NCBI RefSeq assembly: GCF_030867145.1
Contig: NC_134454.1
Location: 70,786,308 to 70,850,307 of the forward strand
Direction: 5' to 3'
Source: Opisthocomus hoazin
Lineage: Eukaryota > Chordata > Aves > Opisthocomiformes > Opisthocomidae
Length of the DNA: 64,000 nt
Of the stretch, positions 54,141 to 64,000 are shown one piece after another; the stretch's first letter is position 1; each line of letters starts with the position of its first letter. The notes under the pieces are model-generated. The model ran no database searches. It saw only the letters and a program-made list of their open reading frames with translations, and had not been told where the DNA came from. The position numbers were made by a program, and so were the translations under genes.

Positions 54141-57100
54141 TTCATGGAACCAAGGGGTCTTCACTAGCCTCTTCTTTTTTTTCCACCCTTTCATCTTTCT
54201 ACCTCTCCTTTCACATCTCTCCTGGCTCGCCACTGCACACTCCAACTAATTTTCCATATTTTGCAGATATGGATTGTCTTTTAGATTTTTTTCCCTTCCT
54301 TCACCCAACTCCATGTTTAGGGCATCCTCTTTTCAGCTGAGCTTTCCTTCCCACACAAGACTGAAGTTTGCCACAGATGCTCTTCTCTCCTGGGTCATAA
54401 GTTACGAGATGGTTCATCATGTGCTTCTGTCATCTAGTTTCTGGATTTGCTTTCAGTGGGGTCATATATTACTTCCAGTATGAATATGTTTGCCAAATAT
54501 GCCTCATTTCTAATAGTTAGAGTTTATTTTCTCAACTACTAAACAGTAAGCTAGTAATACATGCACTGCTTATTATTTTATATTTAATGTGCAATGACAC
54601 TAATAAGAAGTATGCTGTAATGCAATATTATAGTTTGTATTACAGCCTATATTACGGGATATTGCAGACACCAGTACAGCTCAAACAATATATCATCATA
54701 GGTGTTAGAGTGATGTTTGGAATAAACAGAATAGAAAAGCCTGATATATATTCAGAGGTATTCTATCCATGATTCAAATAATATGTAATAAATATATTTC
54801 CAGTGTAGTCTAACTTGTAATGAAAAACAGCATTATCAGATTCAACTCTAAAAAACATCTTTAATGTACTTTAATGTACAATTTTGTTATATAAATACAT
54901 TCACACAAGTATTGTTAGATGTATCACTGCCTAATCACCGTAGTGTGATTAACAATATAAATTTGCCATTCTGATCTGCTGGGATATACATAGTAGAGCA
55001 AACACAGCAAAGTATATGTTTCAAATGAAAATATATTTATTATCACCTCTGTACATGCTTGCTATCTATTTAAATGGACTGTCAGGCCACAACAGTACTT
55101 TGAAAGTATTTCCTGACACCTGCAAAGATGGTAAATATTTCCTGTTTGTGTTGTGTCTGCTGAAAATAGGAATTTTATGAGTTGGACCGATAACTTGACA
55201 GGCACCACGATCTCCAGTTTGGCAGGTCTTGACGTAGTTTCCACTGGGGTTTGTGACTGTTCTAGGAAACTTGGGCAGACAGACTGGTGTGTTCTGGCTT
55301 TCTTGCTCTCCCAAAATAGGTGCTAGAACTATTCAAGTGTAGTCAATTGCCCATCTATCTTCTGGGTGGCCACAGACCATACAAAACCCAGACTTGTGAC
55401 TTCATTTTTGCAGAACAGGTGAATATAGCAATTATACAGGTGTCAATACAGCAAGACCTCCAAATGTTGAAGCATTCCTTCCCATCTCCTTATGCAGCAG
55501 CTGCCAGTGACCCCTGTGCATTTGCTGGGTGCCTCAGTCGTGGCTGGGGTGGTTGTGTCACACACAGGCCTGGACAGCCCGGCTTTTCTGCAGGCGCCGG
55601 CTGGAATCCAGTGGCAGCCCCGTATCCCCCACGCTGCCTTCCTGCAGGATTCTCAGGGCAGGCAAAATGCTCTGTGTAAACAAACAAACCTGTGTTTGGA
55701 TGAAGAAAAAGACAGAGATTTCCTTAACTTTATTAGTACACGATGCTCTTGATCCTCCCTGATCCCCTCCCATCCACTGGGCTTCCAAAGTAGCTGCAAC
55801 TCAGATTAATGTGCTAGCTCCCTTCCTATTTTTGAAAGCTATGAAGTAAATATTCAGCTGAAATTCAGGGCAACAGTTGATTATCCATGAGCCGATCTTC
55901 GCTGTTCTAATGAGACACAGATTAATTTTTCGTGAAATGACATAACTGATGCAGTATTTCTGCTCTGCAAATGCTGAGCCTATAAAAGTGTTATTTGATA
56001 AACTGGGACAACTGAATTCATGTGAACATTACTTGAAAATATCTTTCTTCCTCACAAGAGAAACATCTATTTTTGAAGAACAAATAATGGATTGGAATGC
56101 CATTGAAATCCAAACACAATATTAGTATGTTCCTGAAAAAAAAGGTACAATGCTGGGGGAGAATGCATCAGAGCCCTTGCAGCTGTGTCACACTTTCCTG
56201 TTTGTTATTTTTAGTTTTCCATTCCCGCTTTTTATTTTGGTCTTTGCTTTACTTCCTATGCAGCTTCCCTTAACTCCTGTATAGCTCCGCCTTACATATT
56301 TCAGGCATTTGGTTTTTTTTTTTTTTTTCCTTCTCTTTTTTTTCTGTCTTCAAAGGAAAACCAAGCCATGCTGTCCAGTTTCAGGAACTCATGTTTCTCT
56401 TGGCAGTGGTTGAGTTCTTGGTTTTCTGAAGGCATTTAGGAAATTTACATTGCTAGTTTTCAGCTTTGAACATACTCAGGCTTTATAAACATAAGGGAAG
56501 AGCAGTACACAAGGAGAGCCCAAGTCTGCTCTTCAGTATGTCCTAGTCTTTGCATCTGGTCAACTGCCAGTATGCAGTCCCACATTAAATTTACAGATGG
56601 CATTTAATAAAAAAAGGAACAAAATGGGCTCTGGTGAAACACTGTATTATAAAGAAATTTCCTCCCCCCCACATTGTTTATATATTGAAGTATTTGTAAT
56701 CTTGTACAGCCACATAGCTGATCTACAGAATAGGAAATGTTATCACCCCTAAAAGCCATACCACAAACGTCACATTACTGAATATTTTGCTAGCAGCCCA
56801 CGAACTACTTGCACAGAATTAGTTAGGCACCCCAGCTGATGTTTGAAAAAAATAGAAAGTTTTTTGGGGAAAAGATTTTTTTCCCCCACAACAAACCTCA
56901 GTGTAGGGGAATGCACTTCACTGCAGGTGTACGCCCAGAGACTCAGAAATCTGCAGCCACATGCCCAGACCAAAAGGTGTTGTTAAAGAAACCAAACCAA
57001 ACCAAACCCTTTAAGATTTCAAAACTGATGTAGTGATTTCTTGGGGCTTGCTCCTGAAACTGAAAGCTCAGGGCTGGCAATATTGATACTGCCCAGCAGT

Positions 57101-57501
57101 AAGTACAAAACCAGAGCACACAGCAAAGGAGGGTGAGCAGTGAAAGCATCTGTTTCCCTCCCCTAATTCTCTCATGTCCCTAGTTTAAAAAGCCTCCTCA
57201 AGCTGCTGAAATTTGGCTGCTACCGCGACAAGCTGCAGTGGCTGGTTTTCTCCGGCCAGCGCGAGGGCAGGCATACCCCGCACTGCCAACCACAGCACCT
57301 TTCCACCACCACACCTGGCTTGACATCAATAAAGCAATATTTGATGAAAACTATGCACAAATGCCCTGGGCACAAAATTAAATAATTTCCAAGGCAGCAT
57401 AGGCTATACGTGGGTCCAGATATTTCCCACATCCTGATGGCATTCAAGTCTACAGCTATCTTGGCTCTGTCTTGGATAAGCAGATGATCAAAGTCTGAGG
57501 G
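54141..57501. other. intergenic DNA
   Basis: AT-rich, with T-rich runs at about 56310-56345. The short open frames at 55490-55790 lie in a mildly GC-rich stretch and show no domain. No gene seen. Confidence 0.5.
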
Positions 57502-58099
57502 TGTTGTGCTTTAACCCCAGATGGCAACTAAGCACCAGACAGCTGCTTGCTCACTCCTGGTGGGATGGGGGAGAGAATCGGAAGGGTGAAAGTGAAGAAA
57601 CTCGTGGGTTGAGATAAAGGAGTTTAATTGGTAAAGCAAAAGCCACGCACACAAGAAAAGCAAAATCAGGAATTCATTCGCTACTTCCCATCAGCAGGCA
57701 GATGGTCAGCCATCTCCGGGAAAGCAGGTCTCCATCATACGTAACTGTGACTTGGGAAGACAAGCACAATCACTCTGAGTGTTCCTGCCACTTCCTTCTT
57801 CTTCCACCATTTTTATTGCTGAGCATGACGCCGTATGGTATGGGATGTCCCTTTGGTCAGCTGGGGTCAGCTGTCCCAGCTGTGCCTTCTGTCAGCCCCT
57901 TGCACACCCCCAGCCCACTCGCTGGTAGGGCAGTCTGGGGAGCATAAAAGGCCTTGACATCGTGTAAACATGCACAACTTGCTCAGCAATAACAAAAACA
58001 TCCCTGTGTTATCAACACTGTTTCCAGCACAAATCCAAAACACGGCCCCATAGCAGCTACTACATAGAAGATTACTTCTACCTAACCAAAACCAGCACA
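57502..58099 (+). mobile_element. solo LTR of an endogenous retrovirus
   Basis: A 598-base unit starting TGTTGTG and ending CCAGCACA, with the TG...CA termini of a retroviral LTR. I recognise the sequence as a repeat common in bird genomes (GTTTAACCCCAG near the start, AACACTGTTT.CAGCACAAAT near the end). No gag, pol or env sequence flanks it, so only the LTR remains, as after recombination between two LTRs. A TATA-like ATAAAAGG lies near 57944. Three bases (GGG) match on both flanks; longer target-site duplication is not visible. Orientation is taken from the TG...CA reading and is not independently confirmed. Confidence 0.78.
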
Positions 58100-59412
58100 G
58101 GGAGCTGCTTTCGATTGATCCCCAAGGTGGACACACAAAAAATAGAAGGTGAGGTCAGTCTTCGCTGACTCAGATGGGCAAATACCGGGACACCAGGAAC
58201 CTGATGACTTCACATAGGAAGTACATGGCAGACGACCTCAACCCTAACACCTGGTAAGGTAGAGATATCTTCCAGTGCTGCTGCTTACCTCAGTGAAGAG
58301 CAGAACATAAGGAGGGAGTAAGAATGGTCATGTTAGGTGAGACTGGAGAGGCAACTAGTCCAATATCCTCTTCATAATGACCCTTAGCTTCCTAACAGCC
58401 ATCCAAACTGCCAGTCTTTTTCTCAGGACCTCCCTGGGATCTGGCATATCTCTCCAGTGACCAGGTCTGTCACAACAAGGCAGGGGACTGTTCTGGGAAG
58501 CGCCTACAGTGCAGAGACATTCATGCTGTGCTGTGTTGCAAAGGAGCCCTGAGAGTCTCACTGTGAATGGAAGTGTTAGGCAGACCTCAGCCTAATCACT
58601 TCACGAACTGGTGGTCCACCTGCAGCTTCTCATATCTTTTAATCTGAGATAGGATTACTTCTTTGAAACCCTTTGTTTTCTATCACCTCAAATGAGTCTT
58701 GAAGAAATGCCATCCAATCTTAACCCCTGGCCGCATGGTGTTCATTCTCCCACGAGCCATGAGAGCCTCCCAGCTGCTCACAGCACATTAGAAAATTCAG
58801 CTGTGTGGTTTGCATCTGCTCTTTTCCCCTTGCTCTATGTCTGGGCAGAGCTCAGCTGGGCAGTACCCCACTGCCCCCAGCTCCTTGGACACCTTCACAC
58901 GGTTGTGGGTACTCAACAGCCCTTACCAGTCACTTAATTTTAAACACTATTTTGTTTTTTACTCTTCTTTCTTTTCCTTAGGCTCTTAACTTTGCAGTAG
59001 GCTCAGTATTGGAAAGAAAAGACCAGGCTTAAAGGCTGTTGAAAGGCTGCATTTCAGGGGCAGGCTGTACTGCTGCAACTGTGTGACATGGCAGTGGCTA
59101 GAATTAACAGGAGAGGAGAGGCTAAAGACCTTAGTTCTCCAATTAAGTCTGAGTCTATAATTAGCTCACTGGCCATACATAGGCCTCTCTTACCATACAC
59201 TGGATGAAATTCTGCTTCAGGACACTTAATGTCCTAGGATCAACACTAAATGCCAAAAATGGCTCTCTTGGCTGATCAACGTGAACTACCTGGTTCCATA
59301 TGTAAGAGTTTCTGCCCGCTTCAAGTGCTTCTATCCTGCAAAGTACCGCATTATCAAAGTCCTAAAATTGCTCATTCTCTTCATTTATGTCTTTAAATGT
59401 TGGAATGGAGAG
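58100..59412. other. intergenic DNA
   Basis: Nothing recognised. Confidence 0.5.
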
Positions 59413-60120
59413 AAAATCACAGAATCACGAATCACAGAATGGTAGGGGTTGGAAGGGACCTCTGTGGGTCATCTAGTCCAACCCTCCTGCCGAAGCAGGG
59501 TCACCTACAGTAGGCTGCACAGGACCTTGTCCAGGCGGGTCTTGAATATCTCCAGAGAAGGAGACTCCACAACCTCCCTGGGCAGCCTGTTCCAGGGCTC
59601 CATCACCCTCAGAGGGAAGAAGTTCTTCCTCATGTTCAGACGGAATTTCCTGTGCCTCAGTTTGTGCCCATTGCCCCTTGTCCTGTTGCTGGGCACAACT
59701 GAAAAGAGCTTGGCCCCATCCTCCTGACACCCACCCTTCAGATATTTATAAGCATTTATAAGGTCCCCTCGCAGCCTTCTCTTCTTCAGGCTGAAAAAGC
59801 CCAGCTCCCTCAGCCTCTCCTCGTAGGGGAGATGCTCCAGTCCCCTCACCATCCTTGTAGCCCTCCGCTGGACTCTCTCCAGTAGCTCTTCATCTTTCTT
59901 GAACTGGGGAGCCCAGAAATGGACACAGTACTCCAGATGAGGCCTCACTAGGGCAGTGTAGAGGGGAAGGAGAACCTGCCTTGTCCTGCTGGCCACACTC
60001 TTCTTGATGCACCCCAGGATCCCATTGCCCTTCTTGGCAGCCAGGGCACACTGCTGGCTCATGGTTAACCTGTCGTCCACCAGCACACCCAGGTCCCTCT
60101 CCACAGAGCTGCTCTCCAAG
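59413..60120 (-). mobile_element. CR1 LINE, 5'-truncated, copy 6
   Basis: Left end AAATCACAGAATCACGAATCACAG is the inverted CR1 tail. The minus strand is open from the truncation point to the CR1 stop ([20 protein letters not shown] ... LDKVLCSLL, ending 59505). Almost the same as copies 2 and 4 in the opposite orientation. Confidence 0.94.
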
Positions 60121-63100
60121 TTCTTACCTATGTGATATTTCCCCCCCATGTTATATTCAGGTAAGGAGTTGCTGAAGAACTAAAAAATAGAGAAAGGAGA
60201 GAACCACATCATTCAGGTACTCTTTTGTTCCAGCAGGACATGAAGTATTTCGGTATTACATGAGGAATTAGGTGGGGGGAAAAAGGTATAATACATAATA
60301 TATCCACATCAACTGACATTTTATTTTACACAGCATCTGCCATTTTCCTTTTCTGTTTGGGTTTGTAAATCCCCAAAACTTTTGACCCAATCCTGCTTCC
60401 AATAAAGGGAATAGGAAAATTTCTGTGACTGGAAAATAGATAATGGGAACAGTAGCACTGCCTAAGGAGTATGCAATTGTGCAAGACTTCATATGCTGTT
60501 CACTAGCTGAGCAGGAGTTTCTGCAAGAAATACAAACATAAATCTTGATTAAACATTCAATGGAGATAAATGCCCTTGTGTTAATCTGTATTTATTTGTG
60601 TTTATTACTTGGACGTTCTTTACTTTCCTGTATGCATGTGAATACCTTTACTGTACTTTCCCAATTTTTCAGCCATCACTGCTCTCTGTAATGTCTCGGA
60701 TTTGCAACCATGTCTCTGTTGTCAGTAAAAAGTAAGGTCTGTCCATCATGCTGTGCAGGCAGAAGAGGTTTTTTCATGAATCAAAAAATGTGCTCTCTGT
60801 TTAGAAAAACAATATACCCTCACTCCACATAAACAATCTGACCTTCAGGTGGAATGCAGCCAGAGGGGCTATAAATAGCACACTTAATAAGGAAGGAGAC
60901 AGAAGCATTTAGAGTTCAGCTGGCAGTACTCACATATGGAGAAACAGCAAATGAGCTACCTGTAGATCTCCTGCTGTAAAAAGCTCAGATGCAATTTATA
61001 AAGGAACTCAGCTGAATCTGCACTGAGCAGGTAGGAATATTTGTCTTCTAAAAACAACAGGGGGGAGCCCTGTGCATTACAAAAACCTTTCACCAACATG
61101 TGGCCCTTCCCCCACCGTTTCATGAGCATCTCGCAGCTGTCAGTGCACTCCGCGTTGCTGCACTCACAGACAGAAAGGCACGACAGCTCGCAGGCAGCTG
61201 AAGGAAGAGCCAGGACCCACTGGTTCTCCGTGCCAAAGCAAGGGCTACAGCCAGCTGTTGCAGGTACCAGACTACTGACCCACATATTGGATCATCCTTT
61301 TTCACAAAGCACTTTCAAAACATTTACAAGGCAAGTCCAGTGGTTTAATAAAAAGAAGGATGTCTATTAGCCGGACTGCTGGTTGCTGTGATTTGGTACG
61401 GGGCGTACTTGATTACAGTGCAGGGTGTGCACTTTCTCTGTATCCCAGAGCCTCATAACTTTAAACATGAAGCTCTGAGCATGAGGTGACTACTGCTGCA
61501 GCTTGATTTATCACAGCTCAGCGAGTTTGTACAACAGTCATGAATGTTTCCTTGGTCTCTGGACAGCTGTTTGCTTCTAGCAGACTTGTGCATCTTCACA
61601 ACTGTTTCTCCAGGAAGACTCATGTGAAAATATTTTTGTTCACACAGATATTTTGGGAACCAGCATTTTGTCACACAAGTATGTTTGTATGTAAGACAGA
61701 GGGCGCACATGAATGATGCTGACTGACTGTCATCTGCAATTAAATTGTATTGATTTCTCAGAGCACATAAAAAAAGTCACAGGACGATCCTCCGCATAGT
61801 GCCTGCCTGCATATAACTCTGAACCGGCTGGGACTGCAGAAGCAGAAAAGTCCAGAAGGACAGATAGCAACACAAATATCAGTTCCTGTAGTATTCCTCA
61901 GACTTGCTGTAAAAACATATGTCCTAGGTTTTATTTTATTTCCCAAACTCATTGCAGTGGCATGGAAGCCTGGAAGTCCTGCTTCCCTCCTCAAAAGCAG
62001 GCCTGCTTCTCCTACAATGCAAACAACATCCTCCACATCGGAACAAAAACTGAATAGACAGACCATCAAAGTCATGGACAAGCACCAGCTGCCCGGACAC
62101 GTACCAGGACAGCAAAACTATTTACCCGAGAAGCCTTTCAGATGATTCGGGTCAATTCTATTGTACATGGAGTTGACTCACGTAACTGCAAGACCTCATT
62201 GTCCCTTTCCCTATCTGCTTCCCTCCTTTTGTTTCATGCCATTGTTTCTAGGTGGACATTAAAATGCTTTGGGACAAAGACCACGTCTTCCTGTGAGCTT
62301 CCAGAGACTGAAGTACAAAGAAGTCCAAGTCCCGTGTGGGGCTGTGCAAACCCATGACGGTCTGAGAAAGGCACATGGCTATAAACCCTAGCAGCTAAGC
62401 ATGCACATAGGCAAACACATATGCTTGAAATGCTGGCTACAATAAACATCCATAGTGATGTATCATCCCTGTAACTCACAATCATGGTTCAGTATCCCTG
62501 ATATCCCCTCTGTGACTCTAAAGCATGAGTTACATGCAGGGAGAATCAGACTAGCAGCATGTCCTCATATATGGACAACATCCTACGCATTACTGCCATC
62601 TGTATTAGAGTAGCTCTTTGAGCTCCTATTTAGCTTTCTCTTCTTGCCTCTTGCTGGGCTAAAGTAAATTCAGCCTCTCTACTATGCTAATTTGTTTCTT
62701 CCTGTCTGCATTTTTTCCTAATACTTGTTATAAGAAGTTCTTTTATATATTTTTATCACCACATACGTTTTTCCAGGGTGCAGTGAAAGTTATATCAGCA
62801 GACAAACCATGTCTCATTCTCCTCCAATTCTGTAAGACAGAATGACTTTTCATTCGAAAACAGATTATCTATTCCCTCTCCCACACCACAGGTTTAAATT
62901 ATTTCCTTTAATTAAATTTAAAATATTTACTTTATACTATTTCTGTCCAGTTCTTCCTGGTAAGAGTAAGTTTCCTCCCATGATCTGGAACATGCAATAA
63001 AGAAAACAGAAAAAAATAGAAGAAATATTGAGCCAGTGTTTGAAGCTGTGAAGCTTTTAACACTATAGCAGAATGACTGTGTCCTACACTTGTAATAAAA

Positions 63101-64000
63101 AACAATAGCCATATTTACCTCTTGTATAATGATTGCATCTTTATCTCTAAAGCACATTTCCCTTTCCTGTTTAAAAAGGAAGAAAGTGAGACCCAAAGTA
63201 CTGATGTAACATAGCTGGGTTTACCCACCAGATAGGGGAGAGCTGGAAACAGACTCAGGTCTCCTGCCAGTCCTCGAGATGTTGAAACTAATTTGTCACT
63301 TTAAAAAACCCAAGCCTATGCCCTTGGATTTTAATCCTTGGGGATGAATGAGTCTGTTTTCTGCAGTGCTCCCTCAGTAAGGGCTTACAGAAGGGCAAGT
63401 GGGGTTTTGTATGAGGGGAGTAAAGAACAAGTCCTTTGGCCACGGTGCCGAGCTTCCAAGCAGCAGCTGAAAATGTCTCCAGAATCTTTTCCTTGCCATC
63501 ATGTCTTCATGAAAGGTAAATATTTTTCTTTCTGATCTGTACACTTAGAGCTTTCAAATGTTTTCATCAGCCACAGGATGCTGTCCTCTTGTTTGAAATA
63601 AATGATACAGTCAAAAGTTATATTTGAGAAATAGTCTATTACTAATAAAGGATATTTCAAAGAAAGCCAGAAACCTCATTTAAACTCAGACGCTTGTCAC
63701 CAACTGAACAGCAGATCTCTTTATGCTTGAGATTTTTATTTACTACTTGGTTTGTTAAGATGAGGCATCATTTTGGGAAAAGAGCTTCCTTTATGTCTTG
63801 CGAATTGGAAGTGTAAATCCCAAATCCTAGAGAGTATTTCTGAGTTTGGGACAAGAGACATTGACGTTGAACTCACACCCACACTTCAGCTTCTGGGGAG
63901 GAATGAAAACAAGTAAGCATGTAAATCAAAAGGAAAGGGAAAACCAAAAAGCTACACCCAGCAATGCTTACTGGGGAGAAGTGGCTCATTGTTGCCTACA
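60121..64000. other. intergenic DNA to the right edge
   Basis: No exon, RNA gene or mobile element recognised. SNX18 is the next gene beyond ESM1 in human, but I see no trace of it here. Confidence 0.5.

Overview
This is vertebrate nuclear DNA, almost certainly from a bird. The genes have long introns, the dominant repeats are CR1 LINEs ending in ATTCTGTG-type octamers, and there is a solo LTR of a kind I recognise as common in avian genomes. The gene order CDC20B - GZMA - second granzyme - ESM1 matches a block on human 5q11.2. In birds this block is expected on chromosome Z (inference; the sequence cannot prove it).

Layout. (1) 1-4177, plus strand: the 3' end of CDC20B, a CDC20/Fizzy-family WD40 protein. 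Three coding exons are visible: the tail of one at 1-64, 356-473, and the terminal exon 4014-4177. The middle exon ends where homology predicts a splice donor, but the donor reads GGAAGT instead of GTAAGT. (2) 4178-10694: a convergent intergenic gap with one CR1. (3) 10695-15343, minus strand: a complete five-exon granzyme A (257 aa, full catalytic triad). (4) 15344-20719: a divergent intergenic gap with a GC-rich patch and a CR1. (5) 20720-28356, plus strand: a second five-exon tryptase-type granzyme in the syntenic place of GZMK. Four exons are clean. Exon 4 has an in-frame TGA and is one base short, so the gene looks recently inactivated, or the assembly is wrong there. (6) 28381-43303: about 15 kb of intergenic DNA with a GC-rich island, a short candidate conserved non-coding element, one CR1 and a long pure CTCTT microsatellite. 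(7) 43443-50011, plus strand: a complete three-exon ESM1 (endocan, 185 aa, 18 cysteines), with a TATA-like box upstream and a long 3' UTR ending near 51916-51921. (8) 51922-64000: intergenic, with two CR1 copies and a solo LTR.

The genes do not form one pathway. GZMA and its neighbour are paralogous secreted serine proteases of cytotoxic lymphocytes. CDC20B is associated with multiciliated cells in other vertebrates. ESM1 is an endothelial dermatan sulfate proteoglycan. The points most worth a second look are the broken granzyme, the non-canonical CDC20B donor, the head-to-head orientation of the two granzymes (tandem in human), and an extra cysteine beside the dimer cysteine of granzyme A. 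I found no wholly new system.
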